From: Harmothoe impar
Taxonomy: Eukaryota > Annelida > Polychaeta > Phyllodocida > Polynoidae
Assembly (NCBI GenBank): GCA_947462335.1
Contig: OX381708.1
Coordinates: 42,721,377-42,785,376 of the forward strand
Length of the DNA stretch: 64,000 bases
Direction of reading: 5' to 3'
Shown here in pieces: positions 35,360 through 48,600 of the stretch (its first letter is position 1; each line of letters begins with the position of its first letter). The notes beneath the pieces were generated by a model. It was not told the origin of the DNA, ran no database searches, and saw nothing but the letters and a program-made list of their open reading frames with translations. Both the position numbers and the translations under genes were made by a program.

Positions 35360-36619
35360 CTATGCCCTCCCAGCCATAAAGTCCAGTGACACCTGGGAGT
35401 CCACCACTGTGACGTCATCAATTTGCATATAAACTGGCTCATCGCTAGTATGTCCCTTGAGTCCGTCAAAGCTGATGTTCTCATAGACCTGGGGTTCCAG
35501 GACGATATAGGCACTGCCTTTCTCCTTGCTGGCAAAGCGCTGCATGCTTGCCGTGCTGATGGCGGCAGGAGCCTGGTGGTGCCGGCGGGGGGAGCGCCCC
35601 ATATGGTCCAGCCGGTCCAGGCTGCGGCTGTGGCTACCCAGTCTATGGACCCTATCCAGGTAGGGTGACCTCCGAGCAGGTCTCCTGGGGTCAAAGGTAC
35701 GAGCCTGGGCCAGCGGGTTTGTCTGCAGCGCCATGTCATCCTCATGAGAACGGGGGAACAAATAGGGGTCCTCTACTGCTGCTGCCCTTGGCATGATTCC
35801 ATTGGAGGAGGGGTGAGTGGGGGCCTCCTGGGTGTGGGTGGGGGGTCCTCCCGCCATCCGCAGGTCATCCATGCTCATACTGTGGCGGAAGGACTGGTTG
35901 GTGTGCGGACCTCCATACCACCAGGGTCGTGGCTGGTTGGGATCCATATCGCTACTCTCACCACGGCGATCCCAACTGCCCCCATAGCCTCCACCACGGT
36001 TTAGGCTGTTCTCATTTGCAGTGAAGTTCAAATCGATTTGTTGCATGTCACGGTCGCGACGGTAGCGCATGTCAGGGCTCATATCGTACCCATAGGGCCG
36101 ACGTTCCAGGCTGGTATAGCCCTCATTGTGATGACTTGCCATAGGCTGTACCCCTTGCTGTTGGTCGTACCGTGGTAGGCCCCTGTGGTTACCGTGGGCC
36201 CTTCTCTCAGCACTCCTGTGCCCATCTGCTGGGCTGCCCACATAGGGCTGTCCCCCGGGCTCACGCTCGCCCGGCCGGTACCCCGTTGGGTACTGTGCCT
36301 CCAGCCTTCTCCCCACCATTGGACTGGAGTTGGCTGCGTTCACTGCCCCCTTTACCTCCTCCAGGTCCATATACTGAGGCTCTGGGAGTGGAGGAGGCGC
36401 AGGAACCCCGTTCGGAGGCCCCGTCAGGTGATTGCCGTCCGGTGGTGCCCCCTGGTAGCGCTGCTGGTCGTCGTAGGCTGGTGTCTCCCCCTGGTGAGCG
36501 TTTCGGGGCACTATGTACTCCCTCTGGCGGCCGGTCGGCTTGGGCGGGCTGATCTCCGGCTTGCCCTTTCGGTTGTTCTTGGTGGCCTTTTTGTTTGACT
36601 TTTTTTCGGCGCATTTCTT
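35360..36619 (-). CDS. Last exon of the adhesion GPCR: cytoplasmic tail
   Basis: Encodes residues 1657-2075 after a short 90-bp exon (37785-37696; Ser-rich FSSRSSLSSS). It begins with a Lys/Asn-rich stretch (KKCAEKKSNKK) and continues as a Pro/Gly/Arg/Tyr-rich, probably disordered tail with several Tyr-containing patches (EPQYMDLEE, PVYMQIDD) that look like possible SH2 or adaptor sites. It ends ...LDFMAGRA, with no classical C-terminal PDZ motif. Tails of this length occur in latrophilins and CELSRs. The TAG stop is at 35362-35360. No AATAAA lies close downstream; an ATTAAA reads on the minus strand near 34920. Confidence 0.9.
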   Translation of the reverse strand, partial: KKCAEKKSNKKATKNNRKGKPEISPPKPTGRQREYIVPRNAHQGETPAYDDQQRYQGAPPDGNHLTGPPNGVPAPPPLPEPQYMDLEEVKGAVNAANSSPMVGRRLEAQYPTGYRPGEREPGGQPYVGSPADGHRSAERRAHGNHRGLPRYDQQQGVQPMASHHNEGYTSLERRPYGYDMSPDMRYRRDRDMQQIDLNFTANENSLNRGGGYGGSWDRRGESSDMDPNQPRPWWYGGPHTNQSFRHSMSMDDLRMAGGPPTHTQEAPTHPSSNGIMPRAAAVEDPYLFPRSHEDDMALQTNPLAQARTFDPRRPARRSPYLDRVHRLGSHSRSLDRLDHMGRSPRRHHQAPAAISTASMQRFASKEKGSAYIVLEPQVYENISFDGLKGHTSDEPVYMQIDDVTVVDSQVSLDFMAGRA

Positions 36620-39600
36620 CTGTAAAAATGAAAAGGGTATTTTCTTTAGTCAGAGTTTGCCCTATAGAGTGATGGTGATACATTTAGTCATATATTGTCA
36701 AATGTGTTTGTTTTTTTGTGTTGCCCCAGGCCCGTGTATAAAGGAAGAAAATAGAATTTAAGGAACAAATCATGAGAGAAGAATGATTGCTGCGGTGTCG
36801 CATATTACGTTTTTTACTGGTTAGTTTTATGTGGCTTATGTGAATTTCTTAGTGCTTTCTTCTTCTGTCCAGCATAGCCCGCCGACTTTGTGGGAAAGAA
36901 AAACTAGCCGGGAACTCGAAAATAAAAATGCATGTGTGCGTGTTGTCTGCACGTTCATCCATCAAGTTCATTATCAGGAAGTGCGTTAATATTTGTTTGT
37001 TTCTGGTTTATAAATGTACTTGATCTTAGGCATGTTTTAAAAAGATTAAATGAACATTGGTTTAACTTATAGGCTAACGGTAGATTTATTTATTCATATT
37101 TAACGTCACAATAATTCTGCCATTAGGTTAATATGCAATAACAGCTTACAGAATTGAAAGATGCACCTAAACGAACCTATATCAAGCTCAATGCATGCCC
37201 ATGTATGTAAATGTACCATCTGTTTATATACATGTGCAGCAATATAAGAAGGCATTGTCTTAGCACAGTCATACAAGATGTTCTATCAAAAATGACATTT
37301 TAATTCAGTCAGACTTAAGCTTGTGATGTTTAGAAGAGCTTAGAATGCAAGAATAATGCCTAGCATTTAACACCACTGTTTAAGAGGCATTTAGTATAGC
37401 AATACATATAAGCACAGTTTATTATGATCAGACCTATTCTGTACCTAATTGTATCGTACCCAATAAAGTACCAGCAAAAAGATTTGCCTACATTGTTTAA
37501 GAGATACAGATGACATTAACTAACTAGGAGAGAATCTTAAGCAGTATAGTGATAGATACGTTTCTGTAGGATACCACTCACTTTAAGAACAGCATTGTCT
37601 CTGTTTGTCCTGCTTGGACAATAATTATTTGGCAGAATATATTAATTTTAATCAGGATCATTAGAACGGTGGGGATAAGCAGAAAAGCAGCGTACCTTGT
37701 CGGACTTATTTGAACCAGCTGACTTACGCATGCTGGAGGACAGACTGGAGCGACTACTGAATCGCTCCACAACTGCCTGCCTCATCTGGAAAAGGAAAAC
37801 AGTAAAATAAATTACATTATTTAACACTCAGCAGCGGAATATTATGATTACAGCTCTGGTAGAGTTAGATCCAGTACAAAATACATATTCTCTGGCATGG
37901 GTTAATGTTGATACTAATTATCAAATTTTAAAAATAGGCAATATTCAAATATCTTAGAGAAATAAGCAGAATTTTCAATAATATATTGTATGACACGATA
38001 GCATCACATCAATTAATTTGGATGCTTACCTTTTTATTGAGAGCACAGTGGAAGAAGAATATGAAGAAGCCCTGTTGAGAAATGAGAAAAGTGAATCAGT
38101 TAGGTATATAGTTATACATATGGGATGGTAGCGATTATTGTCCCCGCCTTCAACTGTGATTGGGGCTCACTTTTCCACTGTTTTGGCTAGTTGCCTTATA
38201 TTGAAGGATAATACGTAATGCATGTATGGACAGCAAGCGTACGGCATACAGAAAACAATAGAGTTACATATAATGCACTAAGTTGCTCTAAATATAGTTC
38301 CAGTTACCTGTAGAGAGTTGAACACACAGAACAAATACTGGAAGGTGATGGTTTGGTCGTTGACGGCAAAGAGAGCGAACACCCAGGTCAGGCCCAGTAG
38401 GGGCATCATGACAGCAATGTTCCATATGGTAGCCCTAGCAAGAGAACAAAGGGAAAGTATGTAGTATTAATAAAATAAGTGGACTTGTAAGATGCTCAGA
38501 GTAAAAATGAGTTTCTAAAACAATATCATATGACATGGAAAATAAATTTTACACTTAACTACCATGTTGCAGCAATATTGTTTAATTAGGAGAGATGGAT
38601 AGTTGTAGGCCCTATGTGTATTTTTCGTTAAAGTGTGGGGATGCACAGTGTAATATATACAGTCACTCAAGTGTTACTTACTTGACCCTGTTGTTCCTCT
38701 CTGAACCCTTGGAATTAGAAATGGTGTGTAGGATCTTACACAAGACCACAAAGTTTGCCTGTAAATACAATAGAAACCGTTGAGTGAAACAATGAAATGA
38801 ACTTGATGGGATTGGGATTATATTTCGGGATCAGTCTCCATTGAATTTTGTTACTAAAAGTCCATTTGCAAGATTGTCCCTTTGCAATTATTAATGATGC
38901 TACCTGTTTAAAAATGGAAAACATTGGATTCAAAGGATGTAAATATATTATATGGTCCATCGAAAACATCTAAAACATCAACTTACGATCATAACTAAGA
39001 TGGCAGGCACAGCAAACGCAGCTATTAACCCTGTGTCTTTTCGTAGCCAGCAACTGAAAAAGATTATAATGTCATATTTAATTGAGGAAGATGCTAAATA
39101 ATAATTGGAGAATTTCCATAACAGTAATTCTTGTAATCCCACAATTAGCAAACCACTTACTAGTATTCTGTCCCATATCCTTCGGCTCGGGTTATGCTCA
39201 TGGTGATGGCCACTATTACCCCAGGGATTACTGAAACGATAAGAATTCTATGGATAAAAACACTTCAAAATAATTATGTAAAGCTCTCTTTAAAGCTCAG
39301 ACATCGTGAGTAGCCAACTGTGGTGGTCTACTAGTATTAGAATCTAGTGCAACCATTACTTCTGTGTCCACTGCCTCCATTATGATTTAGCACCTCAGTC
39401 TTACAACAATCCTCTGTTGATAATTGCAAGAGGAGTCCATGAAACTAAGAAGATGTTCATTAGAACATCATGGTAATGTTTGCAAAGAATTGGTATTTCG
39501 GGAAATTTTCTCATAACAAATATGTCACAATTATAACTTACTCCAACAAGTCAGTACTAGGAGGAAGGTCTCCTTCTTGCGGCGTACATGGAAGACCTGC

Positions 39601-42600
39601 ACGACGTACAGTATGAACTGTACGCCGTCAGCGAACATCATGAAGAAGGCCACCAGGTAGAAGAAGTGCAGCATGGCCGCTATCACCGTGCAGATCAACT
39701 GTACAGAGAGAACACATGTAGGAGTTATTATGATGATATCTTTATTGACAACACACGAGGTAATGTCTGACCTATGTATGTAGTACTGTGGTAGAAAGAT
39801 CTGATAAGTGCTGAATTAATGTGATATTCTTTTATAATCCAAAATTACTCGTTTTTTCCTAGAAATTTAAAGAATTTAAAGAGTGTCAATTGGACACACC
39901 TTAAAATATACCTTTATATTGTTATTCTTAGATTATTATTGGTCTTGGCTTTTTACCGGGCAATGCATTTAAACAGTGACATACCGGGTCTTCTGTACGC
40001 TCAATTCCTGCTAGGAAAGTGGTGTTAGCGATGATGAGGGCAATACACAGGTTGATCAGCACTGCCGCGTGATGGGACTTGACCCGTCTGGAAGAACAAC
40101 TCATGGATGTTAGTTTTACATAGAGTAACTCATCACGGCAACAGATAGTCTATTCAAACAGTAATACTCTCTCTGCTAGGCCATAGTTATCAACACATCT
40201 TTTATGTTCCATAACAAACTACAATAAGCACAGCGATTACATTATACATCGCGATTGACTCGGGATTGACTCTAACTGATTCATGGTTGACTTTGATGTC
40301 ACTAATAGTTGTATCAATGGAGAGGCCGACTTACTTCCATGAGAGGATGTAGAGACAGATCGTGATGAGCATGCCAAGTATGGACAACAGACACCCGATA
40401 ACAGAGATGATACCCAGGATTGTTGCATGCATGCCTTCCTGTAAAACAAAGTAAAATATTATAAATATTTGAGATACAAAGCTACACATAATATCATGCC
40501 CTATATTCATAGACTTATTGCAGAGTCGTAGTTTGTTTACTTTGTAGATGTTTCAAGATCGTACTCAGAGTCACATTGTTTAGGAAATCATACTTGAATA
40601 GCGTGACATTTCCTCACGTATGTACATAATGCAATGTCATCAATATGTTACATAATAATATATGTACACGCGTCGCCTCAGCCATACCCCATTGCATCAC
40701 TAACGTATCTTATCTTGTCTTAATTATACGTATGTCATAGTCTAGTACTTACAGCAGGTGAGGGACTCAGGAGGATGGCAAAGTTGGTGAGGTGCTCACA
40801 CTCACACACGGTCCCACTAGCGTCACTAGACACCACCTCACACCCCTCATCAGACCACCGACCTCTGCAACGACAAAGGGCAATAAGATATATTAGAATG
40901 TATCAATCTTCATATTTTCAAAGGTTCTTAAGTTTGTCTTTTGATGATAATTTTCTAGTTCTCGCTCGGCCATTGTAACAGAATTAAGTTATCATTGACA
41001 ATTGGCAATCGCCAAGATAGTATCCTGTCTTATATACAGTCAGTGCAAACATTTATTGTGGATAGGCTATTTTCCGAGAAAACCTATATTTGCAGAGGTT
41101 CAATTTACCTGTTCATAGCCCCAAACTTCCAGAAGGAGCAATGCGTTTCAACATCCCTCACCGTATTCTGCAATTTGAATTACATGTTAAGGATACAGTC
41201 TTTCTTGGCGATTAACAGAGGTATGGACTCGTCATCGTTTCATTTATATAACTGAATATGCAGGATGCCAGTATACGTAGCGTAGTGAAGACGGCAGTGA
41301 TTTTCCATGAATTCTATTACATCCATTCTATATGAGAATCCTTCGATAACAATTATGTAACGTGTTTCTAATAACCTTCAAGCCGTAGTGGATCTTTACT
41401 ACTTACAACGAAATAATGATAATAGAGTAAAGGTATATGCGGTCACCAATAATATAATTAAAACATGCTGCATGTATAATAATTGATAGCCCATTGTATT
41501 GACTTACATTCAAAGGAGCAAAGTAGAGTCTAACTGGAGGTCTTAGGATTTCTCCATTCGGCAGACTTTGTATGCTGACGGACATCACACGTGAGTTGAG
41601 AAAGTCCCCTCTGTAAGAAATAAACGATTATCAATTCTTACAGTTTTAACTGAATGATGAACTCAATCATCAATGCCATTATGTTTATCGGAATTTAGTT
41701 TAGCAAATGTTTGGTTAGTCCATGTGATCATTTGAATGAATCTTAGAAAGATTGAGTCAAATTCTAAGTGTATCTGCAGTATGTAAAATGATATATTCAG
41801 TGGATTTGCGTTAAATATACAGATCACAAGTCAGTATAAAGTCAGTGTAAAGGTATACTCCACTCACCCTTGGACTGGGAGATAGTCATTGATGGTATAG
41901 AAATAGGTACTCCACACGGCAATCATCCCTCCAGGCAGGTCGTCGCTGAGCCTTTCCAGGGTCTCCTTCTCCAAGATCACCCTATCCCTGAGTCCTGTGG
42001 GGTCAGGGGTGGACCCTGGAGGAGGGTCAGGGGTGTAGTCAAACGTCTCTATCTCCTCCTTTCTTCTGATCTCTGCCCGAATAGCTATAAGTAAAACACA
42101 GAATAGTTTTATGTGACGGGAAGACGCTCAAGAAGAGGAATGAATGGCATACATCAAATCAATCCATTGCGTTCAAACTATGCTTAATACTGTACTAACT
42201 ATGTTGAAATGTCATAACATGCTGGGAAGCGTCGGTATGGCTTCCAATTTCCCTGTGACTATGTGGCTTCGCATTAAAGCCAATGTATGGTTTCCAAACT
42301 ATATCAAACCAGGATAAAGCCTTTGTAAAAGAGGAGCATGTCTACTATAGTTAACATGTGAGGGGAGCCAAACTATATGACGACAGAGACAATTGATACA
42401 GAGAACCCCCTTGGTTTTGAATCACTGAAGCCACTTTGTCAGTGGCTTCCCGACTTTGATTTTGGAACTCCTGCCAGTACCAATTGATTTAGACAAGCCA
42501 CGCGTGTTTGAACCAATAACACCAAATTTTTAGTCATTTCGGAACTTACCTAAACTACCAGCCCTCGTGGTGACAGGATTGCCGCCTGAATTGTGAGCCA

Positions 42601-45600
42601 TCTGTCGTCCTATCTCGTCGACGGACGCCATGACAGTTACTCCGCGTGAGGGATCTTGCTGCAAAACGATGTATTTTATTAGTGCATACTACAGAAAATG
42701 TCTGGTTGTGGTGATATTGGAACCGCTATAACGGAAACTACATTTTCAACACTATGAGAATCTGAGAAGCAATAGGAGCATCGTTTAAGAATTCCGTAGA
42801 AGAACTACCTAGAAAACAGCAGAGATGATCAAGGATGCATGCATTCAGCGAATTACAAATGTTTTAAATCATCTCGGGTTATTATCAATATCTACCTTAG
42901 TAATGGTCTTCCATGATTCTTTATTCTTGGTAGACAGCAAGTTTCCAGCTGTGTTGAAGAGAGCCTGGAAATAGATATGATCGCTGGTTAATTATGTATA
43001 TACAATACAACTCTCCTGCATGGTTTCTTCTATAGTATAGAGATCTTGTTAATATTCACAAAACTTTTTTAACTGTCTATAATTCATAGCAGAACGGTAT
43101 TTTGCAGTATACTCATGTCTTATTCAGAACTGTTTTATTTTTGAGAAAGTCTCCTCTGGATCAGTTGATGGGACGTTAAACTACCTAAACAAACAAAGTT
43201 ACACAGAGTCAAATTTTGCTGGCCCATTTGTATAGGAGTCATTTTGAAACAGACTTTAATGTACCAATGTTAAACAATGAAAAAGCTTAATACCCTGAGT
43301 CCCTGCTTTCTACTACTAATAATGTCTTCTTACCTGTGTCTCTAGCTGACTGAGAGAGCGGTTGCCATCCTCCACTATTTTGGTTATGAGTGACACAGCC
43401 TCCACAGAGGCGTTAAGGTTACCCCCCTGGATGCCTCCATCGTCCCGCACATCCTTAGTGGTCAGCATGGACAGCTTAAGGATGGTCTCTTTTAGCTGTC
43501 TGTCTGTCAGAGGAGGCGGCCTTGTGACCCCTGAAGGACCAGTTGGAGGGGATACGAGCTGTTCAGCCTGTAAGTGTATAACATAGTGCAATGGTTACCA
43601 TACAGTCAATAAAGTCATGGGCAGCTCTGCTTTTATGATTCAAGTACTATACCAAAATGACATAGATCTTAAGATGCTAAATTATTCATGCTTTTATACA
43701 GCATGTAATTTAACACATGTATAATGATTCTACATAATGTGTCCACGCACAATGTTCACAGCTCTAACCATATTCACGTTCATGTGGGGAATACCTTCTG
43801 TCCCCCGAGAGAATGCTATGATATGTCCATACTTTTATTTGAGAGAATCTGTGTCAACTTTTACCGCTATAATAGGATAACTTGTATGAATGGCATGGGT
43901 AACTTACCTTAAGCAGCACATCTTCATAGGCAGGATCCACACACAGACTGGTGTCAGGTATCGTCCATGAAGCCCCAACACCGGACATCCACACACACTG
44001 ACGGACGGAATAACCTGCAGGCAGAATACACATGATATAATGGAGGTTCCACCGGGAGGTTCCAGCTGCTGAGGCATTCAAATCTACTTATTGCAAGGAA
44101 ATGGTAATTTTATCTCCAATATAGGGAGGGGATTCCTATCCTAACCCCCTCCTGCGCACCTGAACGTGTTTCTTGTGGGGGAAATGAGACTTAAATTATG
44201 ATAATGAGATTATGAAAATGGTGTAAACCCATGATTTTCTCAATAGCAAATTTTGAACAATGGATACATTGGACTATATTCGTTAATTCGATGGCTGCAT
44301 CATTAGCTGTTTGCTTCATCAAGACTCAAATTCACCTGAAAAGCCTCGCGGGCAGTTCCCTCTGGCCTCTCCTCCTATTGGCGTTTGTGGCCAAGAGACA
44401 AGACCTGTACGTTCCTTCTCACATTCAACGGGAAGAGCTGAAATATCAAAATTACGTATCAACATCTGTCTAGACGGGAAGCCAACACGAGTTCTGCTTA
44501 TCTATCTTAACAGGTTTATTTCTAAATTATGGGATATCTAGTTGACACACAACTATGAATTTACTTACAAATAACAGTAAATTTAATGGTTATCTTATGG
44601 ATTTACAAGGAGTCACACGTTAGGGTAATTATATGTTAGCTCTACACTCGACTCAAGTGTATATTGTGCATGTAAACTACTTCATAGAGAGGTGCTTCTG
44701 TGTCCATCTAAGTCATTCCAAAACAGAATATCAAGATATTCCGTTAGCGCATTAGTTCATATAGTTGTAATCAAGCAGACCTGCCAACCAAAGGTAATTC
44801 ATTCATTGATCATTCAAAAATGCAGATAACATTGCAGTGATATCGCTCTGTCATTAGATATGTAGAAGGGTTGGCAAGACTGAGTAGTTAGAAGCAAGTT
44901 CATCACAGTTCTGTACAGAGGTACATGCTGCTCTAGGGTCGTGATGCACTTTAGAAGACTCCAAGCTGTTTACTATACAAACACCAGATGTCACCAGAGA
45001 GTCAGCGTTCAACAAGAAAGGGGACTGTCTATACTGGTGTTACCTTCATGCAGGTCCCAAAAGACTTAATTGTCCTCAATTTAAATACCGACTCCTAGTT
45101 CTAATGGTTATTTTGTTGGCAGACCTCACCATAGACTGTTGTGCTGCTTCTCTCTTAGTCATCTGGTAATTCGTAGGTAATTACAGAAAGAAAGTTTATC
45201 TTCCAGCTCTACGTTCATCTCTCTTAAGGACAGAGGAGTTAATACCACCTCACCAGGCAATGCAACCCTCTAGTAATCAGGTCTTTGTTGCAAAAGGAGC
45301 TCATAGATCATTAGCGGCGGGATTATTGAAATAAAGAGTTCTCAAATGACTATAAAGTAAATCAAGAGATACTTGGAATTATATATTAAGTCATGGGTAG
45401 TAATTCTGGTCTACCACCGCCGAGCACAGGTTGAGCATATACAGGTCCACACCACCATCACACGCCATGAAGGAAGAACTTTACCTTCTTCATCCTGTGA
45501 GGGGTCATCTCTCTGACTTACAGTTACATTCATTAGGTTCATTATTGGGCTTGTAAAAACCAAGGAAGATACCTTCCTCTCCTCCAAAGTCAATAAATGT

Positions 45601-48600
45601 AGGGCCCTTCCCCGTTAGAATACTGTGTGGGTTTCTATTTTCATAAAGGTACCATGGGGTCAAGCTTGCTAATCTATTGGCTGGTGTTCATCTGTAGATC
45701 TATATATAGGTATCCCTTACTTCAACCCCGGCTTCAACATTACACTCAGTGGGGGAATGCTCCAATATAAGTATATAGTTGGGGAGGCTGTATAGGTAGG
45801 TGCAGGAATTGATTCAACTTAATTCTAATCACTTAAAGTGCCCTAGGAATAGCAAGGGTATGCTGCCATTTCATCCTTACTTGTGGCAGAAGGTTCACGC
45901 TCAGAACAGTCTGTCACTTCACCAGTCTATATACCAGTCATGGTTAGAACTTGTACATCCAGAACTCGTGTACCAACAGTAGCCTATGCCTTGCCCTAGT
46001 CTTACTATTAAGCCAGGGTATTGGATGATTGGCAGCCTTAATCTAGAGAACCTAACCTATAATTCTGGTGGTCTTACCTTCGGTAGTGGCCGTGGGTAAA
46101 CCTGGGGTGCTCTTCGTAGGCTGGGCGGTGGTGGGGTCCGCAGTTGCGTTAGTAGAGGAAGAAGATTGAACCGTAGACCCAGAGCTGTGAGCTGTAGAAG
46201 GGGTGGAAGTGAGGGTAGAAGATGGGTTAGTCATGTTAGCAGGTTTAGTACTAGTGTGCATGGAGGTAACAGACATTGTTGGGGAGGAACCAAATGAAGT
46301 TGAAACGGTAGGATTGGTGCTTGAAGGCGTGGATGGACTAGGGGATTCAGTGGTTGTGCTGCCAGTAATAGCTGAGGTTATTGTAGTAGCTGTGCTAGTC
46401 GGACTGGTTTTACTGGATGTGGTTGGGGTTAAAGTGATGGTAGAATTCTGGTTAGTAAACGTGGTGGATACAGTGGATGTTATGGTTGATAGAGAAGCAG
46501 TTGATCTGCTAGTAGGTTCAAGGGTTGTGGACGTGGTTGTAGGAATGGGGGTAGTAGTTGGTGTAGTTATAGGTGTGGTTGTGGGAGTGTCTGTAGTTGT
46601 TGGTGTAGTTGTGGCAGCGGGTGTAGTTGTGGGTGTCATTGTAGTTGTAAGTGTGGTTGTGGGTGTAGTTGATGGTGTAACTGTAGGTAGGGTCGTGGTT
46701 GTAGGAATGGATGTAGTTGTAGATGTGGTTGTGGGAATGGATGTGGTTGCGGGTGAAGTTGTTGGAATGGGTGTCGTTGTGGTAGTGGGAATGGGTGTAG
46801 TTGTGGGTGTGGTTGTGGGAATGGGTGTTGTTGTAGGTGTGGTTGTGGGAATGGGTGTGGTTGTGGGTGTGGTTATTGGAATAGGTGTTGTTGTGGGTGT
46901 GGTTGTGGCAACGGGTGTAGTTGTGGGAATAGGTGTTGTTGTGGGTGTAGTTGTTGGTGTGGTTGTGGGAGTGGGTGTAATTGTTGGTGTGGTTGTGGTC
47001 GTGGGTGTGGTCGTGGGTGTGGTTGTGGGAGTGGATGTGGTCATGGGACTAGTGACAGTAGAAGGCATAGTTGTAGAAGCAGTAGTGGATGTTACTGTTG
47101 TTTTCGGAGAGTTAGACACATTTGGGGTACTACTAAACATGGTTGAACTCTGAGTTGAGCTACTATAAGTGACAGAGGCACCAGTAGTAGACACTGGTGG
47201 TATGGTAGCACCCGTAGTACCTTTTAAGGTGGTTGTGCTCGCGGTGGTTGTGGGGGTGGAAGTACTTGGTGCCGATGGGCTAGTTTTGCCAGTAGTACTG
47301 GCACTACTAGCAGGGCTAGAAGCTGTAGACTGGGTTGATGTCTCAATAACTGTGGTAGAAGCCTGGCTGGTGGTGTCAGGAGTTGGGGTGGACGTGAAGA
47401 CAGGTCTAGTTGAGGCACTGGACGTGGTTCCAGGGGTTGCCTTGGTGATGGACTCTGTGGATGGACTTTGCTGCCCTATGGTAGATGGGGTATCTATAAT
47501 AGCTGTAGTAGAGGCCACTGTCGTACTTGCTGTTGTTGGAAGCTTGGTACTTGTGCTGGTTGTTGGGGCCTTGGTGGAGGCACTGGTCGTCGGTACAGCT
47601 GTAGTGGGGCTTGCTGTTGTGGATGGTGCAATGGATGCTGTGGATGCTGGTACTGTGGAATCAGTGGTGGTGTCTTGATTTGTTGGGGAACAGTTAATGC
47701 TAAAACACACAGCCTGTGCCCTTGGAACGCACGAACTGTTGGCTGTACTCCAAATTTCACCTGGTCTGCTACATACAGATCTCATCCAATTATTCCCCAT
47801 ACAGATGTAGATGATGCTACAGTCGGTCGGGTGGCGATGAATATAACCTAGACGGGCAAGTGTGCAGGAGGCATGGCTTTTCCTATTTGGGGAGTTGCAG
47901 ATTTCACTCAGAGGGAGTACCAATGTGAGGTCTTTGCCTGTCAGTGGGGTGGGACCCACTGATGTTGTGGTGGGGGATGGTGTGGTGGTTATTGGTGTGG
48001 TGGCTGCAGGAGGGGAAGGCACTGTTGGGGGTATACAGGGAGCCATACATGAGTTTGCGATTGTCTCACATACTAAGGTCTCATGGTTAAAGTATGGCTG
48101 CTTGGTTGGACACACTCCACCGATCCATCGGGTGGGCTGAGCTGTGCTTGTAGTCCAGCACAGGAAGAATCGGTTGCAGTTGCTCGGGTCTCCGATCTTC
48201 TCCTCCAGCGTACAAGTTCCCGAGGACGTCAAAAGACATTCCCTACGAGGACAGGGTAGCTGGCATTTAGATAAACGTGTGTGGTTGCAGGTCTTTGTGG
48301 TGGCATCAAACATTGTCCCAGGGGCACATGACATGGACTGCCACCTGTTGATGTTTCCAATACACCGGAAGAATTTGCTGCAGTCATTGGCATCTGGTAC
48401 CAGGAGGTTGGGCTGGTTACAGGGGGCAGTGGGCTGTAACCTACAGGCCTCATCATTGCTGTTACCCCACTCTGAAGCGTTATAGGGCCTTGGTGTTGGC
48501 ACTGTAGGCCGAGGTATTCTGGTTGGGATCAGCGTGGGTGGCACCCTGGTAGGTACTGGTGCCCTGGTTGGTCCTGGAATAGGGTTCGGCATGAAAGTTG

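Noticed and set aside
45411..45593. Possible extra receptor exon between the mucin exon and the HormR-like exon
   Set aside because: The candidate exon would break the frame into 44014, whereas direct joining 46078 to 44014 keeps it.
46203..47678. Long plus-strand Val/Gly-rich open frames (316 and 169 codons)
   Set aside because: They are the antisense of the Thr-rich mucin codons in receptor exon 2; no domain and no splice logic on the plus strand.
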